Shown piece after piece: positions 1-5,206 of a stretch of DNA of 5,206 bases. Numbering within the stretch: position 1 is the stretch's first letter; each line of letters opens with the position of its first letter. Below the pieces are notes generated by a model. The model searched no databases. It was not told the origin of the DNA and worked only from the letters and a program-made list of their open reading frames with translations. This stretch comes from Geofilum sp964396555 (GTDB lineage: Bacteria > Bacteroidota > Bacteroidia > Bacteroidales > Marinilabiliaceae), in assembly GCA_964396555.1 (NCBI GenBank), contig CAYNFX010000117.1, positions 1-5,206 of the forward strand, in the 5' to 3' direction. A program made the translations under genes and the position numbers.

Positions 1-85
1 CTTTGTCTGTATATGAAAAATAAACTATACTTACAAATTGAAAGCAAGTGACTTATTAGACTACTCATTACGGCCTTGTATAATG

Positions 86-736
86 TTACCTTATCGGAGG
101 AGTTCCCCTTTTGGTAGTAATTATCACAACCCCGTTTTCACCTTCCTCACCAAAGCGCTCTAAAGCTTCTTCACCCTTCAATACTCTGATTGACTTAATA
201 TTATATGAAGGCAGGTGTATCCGGGTACGTACTATCTTATTGTCAAGCACAAAGAGTGGAACATTTTTTTCCAGACCGTAATTCTTGAATGTTACGGCAA
301 ATTCCTTTTCATCCTCATTTAGTACAAAAGAAACTGGAAGTACCACCCTGGAATGTACATCCTCTCCATCTTTCTTTGCAGGTTTCCATGACTGCATCAA
401 TTCGACAACCCTGAGAGCCTCCATATCAAGGAGGGGATCAACACCCGACTCAACTTTTGCATCCATTAGTTGCCCTTCACTAGTCACCACAAAAGACACT
501 GTGACCACGCCTTCAACCCCCTCCATCCAGGCATCGTCAGGATATACTATGTTCTCCGAGATAAAACGGTCAATGCGAGAAGGCTTACCAATAAACCTGG
601 GTGCCTTGTCAACTACTGTATAAACCGAATCGGTTTTTGCAATACTTTGAGTTTCTGCCATGGCAAATGCAGGCAGTAATGCGACTGACAACAGCATAAC
701 AGCAATTCTGGGTAAAATGATAATTGTCTTTCTCAT
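86..736 (-). CDS. Exported TonB C-terminal domain protein with SusC-plug-like tail
   Basis: A 216-aa protein. Residues 1-27 look like a Sec signal peptide: MRK, a hydrophobic core, then AFAMA before E28, with probable cleavage there. Residues about 54-138 match a TonB C-terminal domain (YPDDAW, then EGVVTVSFVV, then ALRVVELMQSWKPA, then VVLPVSFVL), the fold by which TonB touches outer-membrane receptors. Residues about 158-212 resemble the plug of SusC-type TonB-dependent receptors: PLFVLDNKIV, IKSIRVLKG, and the hallmark GVVIITTKRG. No proline-rich spacer or uncleaved anchor typical of energising TonB is evident, so I infer a periplasmic or membrane-associated accessory protein rather than the main energy transducer. 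The same two modules occur at the C-terminus of some Bacteroidota BlaR1/M56-type sensors; here they stand alone. I chose the ATG at 736 because the longer frame, beginning at 802, reads through the predicted promoter and puts 22 non-signal-like residues before the signal peptide. Transport partner unknown. Confidence 0.85.
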   Translation of the reverse strand: MRKTIIILPRIAVMLLSVALLPAFAMAETQSIAKTDSVYTVVDKAPRFIGKPSRIDRFISENIVYPDDAWMEGVEGVVTVSFVVTSEGQLMDAKVESGVDPLLDMEALRVVELMQSWKPAKKDGEDVHSRVVLPVSFVLNEDEKEFAVTFKNYGLEKNVPLFVLDNKIVRTRIHLPSYNIKSIRVLKGEEALERFGEEGENGVVIITTKRGTPPIR

Positions 737-762
737 AGTATAAAGGATTATATGCTGGTTAA

Positions 763-793
763 CAAACTTATGAGCGAAAACAGGCCCCCCTAA
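763..793 (-). promoter_or_regulatory. Predicted Bacteroidota-type promoter of the TonB/plug gene
   Basis: On the minus strand TAAGTTTG (770 to 763) matches the Bacteroidota -7 box TAnnTTTG exactly. Nineteen bases further upstream is TTAG (793 to 790), three of four matches to the -33 box TTTG. Transcription would begin near 756-759, leaving a leader of about 20 nt before the ATG at 736. A 13-base palindrome, AAGCATCATGCTT (794-806), abuts the -33 box and could be an operator. The consensus is established; its use here is inferred. Confidence 0.55.
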
Positions 794-952
794 AAGCATC
801 ATGCTTATTTAGATAGGCTCAATAATCATACCAAATCAGGTGATTGCTCTCAATATTATCAATATACATCGGCATATAATTGACATTACTTTATGAGACC
901 TTGCCAAAAAAATACAATACAGAGAGATAGAAACAATAAGACACTATAATGC

Positions 953-988
953 AAAATAAAAAGGGCATTCCGGAATCGGAATGCCCTT
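953..988 (-). terminator. Strong intrinsic terminator of the small protein gene
   Basis: A perfect 12-bp stem, AAGGGCATTCCG (961-972) with CGGAATGCCCTT (977-988), encloses a 4-nt loop. On the minus strand it is followed directly by TTTTTATTTT, a good U-tract. The plus-strand side is followed by A-rich sequence instead, so it works for minus-strand transcripts. It lies about 50 nt past the stop codon of the 90-aa gene and insulates the TonB/plug gene from it. Confidence 0.88.
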
Positions 989-994
989 AAAAAT

Positions 995-1012
995 AAACCG
1001 GTGATACGGTTT
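995..1012 (-). terminator. Upstream partner hairpin in a tandem terminator
   Basis: AAACCG (995-1000) and CGGTTT (1007-1012) form a 6-bp stem around a 6-nt loop. On the minus strand it is followed by ATTTTTAA and then by the main terminator stem six bases later. It is weaker than the main hairpin and could be a first-stage terminator or a 3'-end stabilising element. Confidence 0.45.
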
Positions 1013-1040
1013 TATGCAATGAATGGAAAGAACAACAAAG

Positions 1041-1313
1041 TCACTTTTTGTCTTTATCCCTAAGTGCTTCAATCTTAGCCATCACCTCACGCAAGTTTCC
1101 AAACTTGCTTTCTGTATCACCTACATTGGGTCCAGGTTTTGTCTTGTCTCTGGATTGTGTTTTTCTGCCTGATTTTAAATGTTTAAGTTCATTAAATGTT
1201 CCGGATTCTGCTGTGTCTTCGATCCCTATGTAATCACAGAAATCAAAACAACTCATCAACTCCTCGAAGAACGCCATCTTCTCCTCTGTCACTCTTACTC
1301 TGTAATTCTTCAT
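1041..1313 (-). CDS. Small hypothetical protein (90 aa), solitary
   Basis: I do not recognise a named family. Three parts are visible. Residues 1-32 (MKNYRVRVTEEK, then FFEELMSCFDFCDY) read as a beta strand and helix, resembling the start of short Bacteroidota proteins often paired with RelE-like toxins; this resemblance is from memory and unverified. Residues about 42-66 are a polar, basic linker rich in K, R, S, T, G and P. Residues about 70-90 (KFGNLREVMAKIEALRDKDKK) are a predicted amphipathic helix with a basic end. There is no signal peptide or membrane segment, so it is presumably cytosolic. No toxin-like gene is adjacent. I start at the ATG at 1313, directly preceded by GGGAGGT; the TTG nine bases further upstream lies at the edge of that motif and is less likely. 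M13 is also preceded by AGAGGAGAAG, so a 78-aa form is possible. Its own strong terminator supports a real transcribed gene. Confidence 0.62.
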   Translation of the reverse strand: MKNYRVRVTEEKMAFFEELMSCFDFCDYIGIEDTAESGTFNELKHLKSGRKTQSRDKTKPGPNVGDTESKFGNLREVMAKIEALRDKDKK

Positions 1314-1731
1314 ACCTCCCAATTAAAAAAAAACTCACTCACAACTCCCGGGCTAAGATTAACTGTAATAATATTATATTCACTATAAATATTTTTTACT
1401 GTAAAGAACTATAAAATAGTCGCCTCCCTATATTTCCAGACCTATTAATATATCTTACAACACGATATGTCACACAACAACACTAAAACACTACCATGAA
1501 ATTGTGCTTTACTTCAATTTATGACTTTTTTTATAAAAAAACTTAAATCGGAATAAAAGTTTATACTAGATGGTTCCAATTTTTGACACGCGACAAGTTT
1601 ATTTGGACAAACACAAATAAATCATTGATTTAGACAACTGAAGATAGCAGAAGTTAAATAGACTTAGATTCTGTTAAGTAGACACGGAATCTATGTTTGA
1701 AATATGTGGTAAAGCAATGATTATAATGTCT
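1314..1731. other. AT-rich non-coding gap upstream of the small protein gene
   Basis: About 418 nt without a convincing gene on either strand; stop codons are frequent in all frames. It must contain the promoter of the 90-aa gene, but I find no match to TAnnTTTG in the first 190 nt upstream of that start. It includes a 16-base AT-only palindrome (T7-AT-A7, 1526-1541) and a cluster of short repeats (1584-1693, listed separately). The omega-amidase stop codon is at its right edge, with no good intrinsic terminator beyond it. Confidence 0.7.
1584..1693. repeat. Cluster of degenerate GACA-type repeats with a 20-bp imperfect tandem pair
   Basis: Six short units share a GAC core in one orientation at 1585, 1592, 1606, 1633, 1661 and 1681: TGACACG, CGACAAG, GGACAAA, AGACAAC, AGACTTA, AGACACG. 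The last two sit in an imperfect 20-bp tandem repeat: GTTAAATAGAC (1653-1663) and GTTAAGTAGAC (1673-1683), with about 15 of 20 bases matching across 1653-1672 and 1673-1692. TAGATTC (1665-1671) and GAATCTA (1687-1693) form an inverted pair within it. On the minus strand the units begin TGTC or GTC, as transposase-binding repeats of several insertion-sequence ends do. No transposase is present, so a mobile-element relic is only one reading. Confidence 0.35.
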
Positions 1732-2514
1732 TTACAGGAAGGCAAAAGGATCAGCATCCATCCATGCAGGAAACTTATCCCTGAAACGCCGCAGAGATCT
1801 CAGATCGAAAGTCTGTTGCATGAGTCCTTCTTCTGAAGGGGAAGCTTCAGAAAGCACATTGCCCTTGTAGTCAATCAGCATTGATCCACCCATATAAGCA
1901 CATGCCGGATCCTCTCCAATCCGGTTTACACCGGCCACATAGCACTGATTTTCAATTGCCCTGGCTTTTAAAAGAGTAGACCAGACTGACTTCCGGTTGG
2001 CCGGCCAGTTGGCTGAATAAATCGCGATGTCGTAGTTATTATTGACGTTGCGGCTCCACACAGGAAACCTAAGATCATAGCAGATAAAGGGAGCTATACG
2101 CCATCCATTCAATTCAAAAATTGATTGTCCGTGCCCCGGGGAATATACTTTGTGCTCATCCCCCATTCTGAAAAGGTGCCTCTTGTCGTAATGAACCATC
2201 TTTCCGGAAGGAAAGATAGCAACAAAACGGTTGTAAAATCTACCCGATTCAAGAAATGCCATAGTTCCGGCAATTACTGCCCCGGTTTTTTCCGACCAGG
2301 CTCTCATCTTGACCAAAGTACAGTGACAAACCTCTTCGTCAACTATATTTGCCGGCTCCATAGTAAAGCCGGTATTAAACATTTCAGGAAGGACAATAAT
2401 ATCGCTTTTAAGCTCACGTTCCAGAATTAAGTTCTCTATCCTGTCGTAATTGGCCCCAGGATCTTCCCACGCAATATCACACTGCACCAACGATATGTTC
2501 AGCTCCTTATTCAC
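1732..2514 (-). CDS. Omega-amidase, nitrilase superfamily (YafV type)
   Basis: A 260-aa carbon-nitrogen hydrolase, close to full family length (E. coli YafV is about 256 aa). The catalytic residues are visible: Glu44 in LPEMF, Lys111 in YDKRHLF and the nucleophile Cys145 in ICYDLRFPVWSRN; Glu120 in GDEHK is a candidate second glutamate. ANWPA, RAIENQCYVAG and the C-terminal FPAWMDADPF also match the YafV/omega-amidase group. The family hydrolyses 2-oxoglutaramate or 2-oxosuccinamate to the 2-oxoacid and ammonia, disposing of products of glutamine or asparagine transamination. It is cytosolic, with no signal peptide. It starts with GTG at 2514, nine nt after the stop of the lipoprotein gene; the frame is closed four codons upstream and the next ATG (M45) would remove the first strand and catalytic Glu44, so GTG is well supported. 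Last gene of the apparent operon. The exact substrate is not decided by sequence. Confidence 0.95.
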   Translation of the reverse strand: MNKELNISLVQCDIAWEDPGANYDRIENLILERELKSDIIVLPEMFNTGFTMEPANIVDEEVCHCTLVKMRAWSEKTGAVIAGTMAFLESGRFYNRFVAIFPSGKMVHYDKRHLFRMGDEHKVYSPGHGQSIFELNGWRIAPFICYDLRFPVWSRNVNNNYDIAIYSANWPANRKSVWSTLLKARAIENQCYVAGVNRIGEDPACAYMGGSMLIDYKGNVLSEASPSEEGLMQQTFDLRSLRRFRDKFPAWMDADPFAFL

Positions 2515-2523
2515 AGTATTAAC

Positions 2524-3579
2524 TTAATTTCCAAACCCCACCTGTTCTTCCAGTTTTCTAACCTCTCTGGCCCTCTTTACCAAATCATCGTAATACTCAT
2601 AAACTATTGTTTCATCAAGTGACCCGGACGCTGCAATCAGGCCTCCACGTTCCTTAACTATATTAACACTCTTCTTTGCCCATGCTACAGCCTCTTCAAA
2701 ATCACCACGTACCTCGTAAGACAGCGCAATGTTGAACGCACTCATTGCCTGTTGCTTTTTATTGCCTTCATCGAATACATAATACCACACCCTTGAGGCT
2801 GACTCCCAATTATTTGCCCTCACAAGATCATTGGCCCTACTGAAAAGATAATGTCCCGCAGAAAAGTAATATCTATGTTTCTTCTCCCAGAATGGAGCTA
2901 TTCTGTCGGGATAATATTCTCCCATAAACTCTGCCAGTGATTGCACCGCACTACGTATAGAGGGCATCTTTAGATTATCCGAATATTGAGGTCTCCCATC
3001 ATTATTCCAGTAAATAGAATCCCTCTGTATAAATACATCAAGCATCCTGCCCTCACGATCATAAAGCTTCCACAATGCACTGCCATGAACATCCAGGGTC
3101 AAGTACGAAAAACTATCAAAATTGAGGCTGGTGGTCACAGTATTGTAGCTGACTTTCTCAAGGGCAATTACAACCTCTGCATTGAAACTGTCAAGGAGTT
3201 CGCTGATTATTTCACGACTCATGGACTGGCCCGGCTTTGTATCAGAGACTTTGTAAAGCGGTTCGGGATACAGATACACATTGTCAAAGAACACCCTGTC
3301 GTACAACCCTTTGGCCGTGGCCGTTGCAAGCTTCATCCCGAAGTCATCCACCCTAATTGAATCAATAATCATTGTGTCCGTGCCTAAAATAATCAGGTGA
3401 AGACTATCATCGAAATAAGGATAAGAATAGTCCACAACAACTGCAGACAAGATATCCGGGGGAATAGAAACTTCAGCCGGTCTCATCACATCCAGTGAAA
3501 CGGTGGAAACCGATGTACAGGAATAAAATGCTATTGGCCACAAGGCCAATAGCACCAATGTTCTTTTAATGAATCCCAT
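2524..3579 (-). CDS. Putative lipoprotein with TPR-like C-terminus (resembles DUF6340)
   Basis: A 351-aa envelope protein of unknown function. Residues 1-21 form a lipoprotein-like signal: MGFIKR, a hydrophobic stretch, then FYSC with Cys21 as the presumed lipidated residue. The -3 and -2 residues (F, Y) are unlike a strict lipobox but fit the relaxed sites of Bacteroidota. The residues after Cys21 (TSVSTVSL) lack the acidic export signal used for surface lipoproteins, so I infer a periplasm-facing location. Residues about 40-235 are mixed alpha/beta, with VVIALEKVSYNTV and GSALWKLYDREG as core strands. Residues about 241-308 form two TPR-like helical hairpins (AGHYLFSRANDLVRANNWES; AFNIALSYEVRGDFEEAVAW), suggesting protein-protein contact. 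Overall architecture is what I recall for the Bacteroidales DUF6340 family, assigned by memory. The ATG at 3579 is 17 nt after the alcohol dehydrogenase stop, and its stop is 9 nt before the omega-amidase start, consistent with co-transcription. Confidence 0.85.
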   Translation of the reverse strand: MGFIKRTLVLLALWPIAFYSCTSVSTVSLDVMRPAEVSIPPDILSAVVVDYSYPYFDDSLHLIILGTDTMIIDSIRVDDFGMKLATATAKGLYDRVFFDNVYLYPEPLYKVSDTKPGQSMSREIISELLDSFNAEVVIALEKVSYNTVTTSLNFDSFSYLTLDVHGSALWKLYDREGRMLDVFIQRDSIYWNNDGRPQYSDNLKMPSIRSAVQSLAEFMGEYYPDRIAPFWEKKHRYYFSAGHYLFSRANDLVRANNWESASRVWYYVFDEGNKKQQAMSAFNIALSYEVRGDFEEAVAWAKKSVNIVKERGGLIAASGSLDETIVYEYYDDLVKRAREVRKLEEQVGFGN

Positions 3580-3596
3580 GTAATTGTAAATAAGTT

Positions 3597-4760
3597 CTAC
3601 AATGCTCTTCTGAGAATTTCTTCAACATCGGCTTGCTGAAGTCTCTTGATATTGCCCAGAGCTCCGAAGATAGTAGCTTTCTTAGCCATAACGGGGATAT
3701 GCTGACCGTCAATATTGACGTCCTTGAAAGTGGCCGGCATTCCAAGGCTTGAGAAGAACTTCCTGATCTCCGAGATACCCATGCGGGCTGCCTTCATATC
3801 ATCTCTCTCAGAAACGCCCCACACATTTCGGGCCATTTGTGCAAATCTCCAGGAATTATTTTCATCAAGTACATATTCCATCCATACAGGGAAGATTATT
3901 GCAAGTCCGGCACCGTGTGTAAGGTCATAAATAGCGCTCACTTCGTGCTCAATCATGTGAGTTGCCCAGTCGCCCCCTGCCTTACCATAGCTGATTAGTC
4001 CGTTGATAGCCAGAGTTCCGGCCCACATCAGGTTTGCACGAGCTTCATAGTTTTCAGGCTCTTCAACTGCAATCGGACCATATTTGATACATACCTTTAT
4101 AAGAGCCTCGGCCATGTAATCCTGAACCTCCACGTTCTTGTCAACTGTATAGTAAGCCTCAAAAATGTGGCTGATAATATCGGTAGTACCTGCAGCTGTG
4201 TGCCACTTGTTTACGCTGTAAGTGTACACCGGGTCAAGCACAGAAAATACCGGAAGCAAAGATGGGTCACCCATAGGACGCTTATCCTGAGTTTCTTCGT
4301 TGCTGATAACTGCACTGCCATTCATCTCAGAACCGGTAGCAGCCAGAGTCAACACAGAACCTAGTGGCAGCGGATCCTTTACAGTGGCCTTGCCAATCAT
4401 AAAGTCCCATACATCACCCTCATATGTAACACCTGCAGCAATGGCCTTGGAAGCATCGATAACGCTACCACCACCCACGGCAAGGATAAAATCCAACTTA
4501 TGCTCACGGCACAGGGCTATACCCTCGCGAACAGATGACACCCGTGGATTGGGCTGAATACCTCCGAGCTCTACATAAAAGATATCGTTCTGCTTAAGCA
4601 GAGAGGTAAGCTTGTCGTACAGACCTATACGTTTAATCGAACCTCCTCCATAGGTAATCAAAACCCTCTTACCATACCTTTTAACCTCCGGAATGATCTC
4701 CTCCAGCTTATCCTTACCAAAATAAACTGTGGTAGGAATGCTATACGTAAAATTTCTCAT
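3597..4760 (-). CDS. Iron-containing alcohol dehydrogenase, YqhD/BDH type
   Basis: A 387-aa cytosolic NAD(P)H-dependent oxidoreductase interconverting aldehydes and alcohols, the same length as E. coli YqhD. The N-terminal Rossmann-like domain carries TYGGGSIKR (36-44), the segment that holds the NADPH 2'-phosphate in YqhD, and GGGSVIDASK (96-105). ATGSEMNGSAVIS follows at 141-153. The helical metal-binding domain shows all expected ligands: Asp194 and His198 in TTDIISH, His268 in DWATHMIEH and His282 in THGAG. It resembles Thermotoga NADH-dependent butanol dehydrogenase as well as YqhD, so cofactor preference is open. In fermenting or stressed Bacteroidales such enzymes reduce short-chain or reactive aldehydes. 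The ATG at 4760 gives the family's usual N-terminus (MRNFTYSIPTTVYFG). It is the first gene of the apparent operon, 96 nt from the FabG terminator. No Shine-Dalgarno and no clear -7 box is visible upstream, so regulation is unknown. Confidence 0.95.
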   Translation of the reverse strand: MRNFTYSIPTTVYFGKDKLEEIIPEVKRYGKRVLITYGGGSIKRIGLYDKLTSLLKQNDIFYVELGGIQPNPRVSSVREGIALCREHKLDFILAVGGGSVIDASKAIAAGVTYEGDVWDFMIGKATVKDPLPLGSVLTLAATGSEMNGSAVISNEETQDKRPMGDPSLLPVFSVLDPVYTYSVNKWHTAAGTTDIISHIFEAYYTVDKNVEVQDYMAEALIKVCIKYGPIAVEEPENYEARANLMWAGTLAINGLISYGKAGGDWATHMIEHEVSAIYDLTHGAGLAIIFPVWMEYVLDENNSWRFAQMARNVWGVSERDDMKAARMGISEIRKFFSSLGMPATFKDVNIDGQHIPVMAKKATIFGALGNIKRLQQADVEEILRRAL

Positions 4761-4850
4761 TGTGAATCAGTGTTTATTATTTACTTATAAAAATACTAAG
4801 ATTTTCCCTTATGCGCACCCTCACGGGCTATATTATCATCCTGATAACAC
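4761..4850 (-). promoter_or_regulatory. Presumed promoter region of the alcohol dehydrogenase operon
   Basis: This gap lies between the FabG terminator and the alcohol dehydrogenase start and must hold the operon's promoter. The nearest thing to a Bacteroidota -7 box is TATTTTTA (minus strand, 4795 to 4788), one base from TAnnTTTG, but no TTTG sits at the right distance upstream. The location is reasonable; the precise boxes are not established. Confidence 0.3.
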
Positions 4851-4884
4851 CATAAGAAAAGGCATCCCTCTAGGGATGCCCTTT
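4851..4884 (-). terminator. Intrinsic terminator of fabG
   Basis: A 9-bp perfect stem, GGCATCCCT (4861-4869) with AGGGATGCC (4872-4880), surrounds a 2-nt centre (functionally a larger loop). It extends by a G-U wobble and three A-U pairs (4857-4860 with 4881-4884). On the minus strand it is followed by TTTTCTTAT. It begins 26 nt past the fabG stop and separates fabG from the alcohol dehydrogenase operon. Its core resembles the terminator at 953-988. Confidence 0.87.
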
Positions 4885-4910
4885 CCATTATATAATTATG
4901 TTGAACCTTA

Positions 4911-5206
4911 TTAGGTATTCATTCCACCGCAAACGTTGATTACCTGACCTGTAACATAAGACGATAGGTCTGATGCCAGGAACACGCATACGTTTGCCAC
5001 ATCCTCGGGAGTACCACCTCTCTTCATCGGGATTTGAGCTTCCCATGCCTTTTTCACATCCTCGGGCAGCACACCAGTCATTTCTGTGATGATAAAGCCG
5101 GGAGCTACTGCATTGTGACGGATACCACGCAAGCCCATTTCCTTGGCTGCAGACTTGGTAAAACCAATGATGCCCGCCTTTGAAGCCGAATAGTTGATTT
5201 GGTTGG
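4911..5206 (-). CDS. fabG: 3-oxoacyl-[acyl-carrier-protein] reductase, C-terminal part (5' end outside window)
   Basis: The C-terminal 97 or so residues of a short-chain dehydrogenase are visible; the family is usually about 245 aa, so some 150 N-terminal residues, including the NADPH-binding TGxxxGxG motif, lie beyond the right edge. The catalytic YxxxK is present as YSASK near the window edge (codons 5192 to 5178), followed by AGIIGFTKSAAKE, then NAVAPGFIITEMT, RGGTPEDVANVCVFLASD and the C-terminal YVTGQVINVCGGMNT. These match FabG, which reduces 3-oxoacyl-ACP to 3-hydroxyacyl-ACP with NADPH in each round of type II fatty acid elongation in the cytosol, as a tetramer. The frame stays open to the window edge; the in-frame ATG at 5138 is internal (MGLRGI) and is not the start. 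Histidine precedes NAVAPG where many homologs have valine or cysteine. A strong terminator follows, so fabG ends its own unit. Other SDR reductases are possible but less likely. Confidence 0.93.
   Translation of the reverse strand, partial: NQINYSASKAGIIGFTKSAAKEMGLRGIRHNAVAPGFIITEMTGVLPEDVKKAWEAQIPMKRGGTPEDVANVCVFLASDLSSYVTGQVINVCGGMNT

Larger units (their letters stand above)
737..1040. other. Intergenic region between the TonB/plug gene and the small protein gene
   Basis: This 304-nt non-coding stretch holds the promoter of the TonB/plug gene at its left end and the tandem-hairpin terminator of the small protein gene at its right end. The middle (about 807-950) is AT-rich; I see no open frame with coding character, no RNA gene and no further repeat in it. 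Confidence 0.7.
1732..4760 (-). other. Apparent three-gene operon: alcohol dehydrogenase, lipoprotein, omega-amidase
   Basis: Three same-strand genes are separated by 17 nt (3580-3596) and 9 nt (2515-2523), with no hairpin in either junction. A strong terminator lies upstream (4851-4884), so transcription should start in 4761-4850. No obvious intrinsic terminator follows the last gene within the next 100 nt; a 7-bp inverted pair (1665-1671 with 1687-1693) lacks a U-tract. Co-transcription is inferred from spacing alone. Confidence 0.7.

Noticed and set aside
1..85. Possible terminator or gene downstream of the TonB/plug gene
   Set aside because: No convincing hairpin with a U-tract and no open frame with coding character is visible in this short stretch.
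285..679. Plus-strand open frames of 112 and 69 codons
   Set aside because: Both are antisense to the TonB/plug gene, serine/threonine- or histidine-rich as mirror frames often are, with no family resemblance.
737..802. N-terminal extension of the TonB/plug protein from an ATG at 802
   Set aside because: It would add 22 residues before an already complete signal peptide and run through the best promoter match in the window.
1314..1322. TTG start for the small protein at 1322
   Set aside because: The TTG lies at the edge of the GGGAGGT purine motif just before the ATG at 1313; the ATG is the simpler choice.
1526..1541. T7-AT-A7 palindrome as a terminator or binding site
   Set aside because: AT-only sequence in an AT-rich gap can arise by chance and would form only a weak hairpin.
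1665..1693. Hairpin TAGATTC/GAATCTA as terminator of the omega-amidase operon
   Set aside because: The stem is 7 bp, AT-rich, with a 15-nt loop and no U-tract after it on the minus strand.
2125..2430. 101-codon open frame on the plus strand
   Set aside because: Antisense to the well-supported omega-amidase, with no domain or start context.
2986..3360. 124-codon open frame on the plus strand
   Set aside because: It lies wholly antisense to the lipoprotein gene, has no recognisable domain, and is explained as a shadow frame.
4300..4557. 85-codon open frame on the plus strand
   Set aside because: Antisense to the alcohol dehydrogenase; proline/serine-rich mirror of glycine-rich motifs.
4911..5138. 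A separate 75-aa gene starting at the ATG at 5138
   Set aside because: The frame continues upstream through YSASK to the window edge, so this ATG is internal to fabG.

Overview
The window looks like a piece of a Bacteroidota chromosome, most likely order Bacteroidales. The evidence is a TonB C-terminal domain followed by a SusC-plug-like tail, a Bacteroidales-type lipoprotein resembling the DUF6340 family, start codons mostly without a usable Shine-Dalgarno site, and one good match to the Bacteroidota promoter consensus (TTTG-N19-TAnnTTTG). I cannot name the genus. Every gene I can support lies on the minus strand, so the window is read from right to left.

From the right edge: 4911-5206 holds the C-terminal 97 or so residues of FabG (3-oxoacyl-ACP reductase), closed by a strong intrinsic terminator (4851-4884). 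A 96-nt gap follows, then an apparent three-gene operon (4760 down to 1732): an iron-containing YqhD/BDH-type alcohol dehydrogenase, a 351-aa lipoprotein with TPR-like helices, and a 260-aa YafV-type omega-amidase of the nitrilase superfamily. The junctions are 17 and 9 nt. The operon joins aldehyde/alcohol redox, an envelope protein of unknown role and a metabolite-repair amidase, and no shared pathway is evident from sequence.

Downstream of the amidase is a 418-nt AT-rich non-coding stretch (1314-1731). Part of it carries six closely spaced GAC-containing units, possibly the relic of a transposon end. Next is a solitary 90-aa small protein gene (1041-1313) with its own tandem-hairpin terminator (953-1012). 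Last comes a 216-aa exported protein (86-736) made of a signal peptide, a TonB C-terminal domain and a plug-like tail, preceded by a recognisable promoter (763-793).

Most of the window is ordinary housekeeping or metabolic sequence. I see no defence system, CRISPR array, RNA gene or intact mobile element. The best items for a second look are the TonB/plug-mimic protein, the orphan small protein and the repeat-rich gap at 1584-1693.
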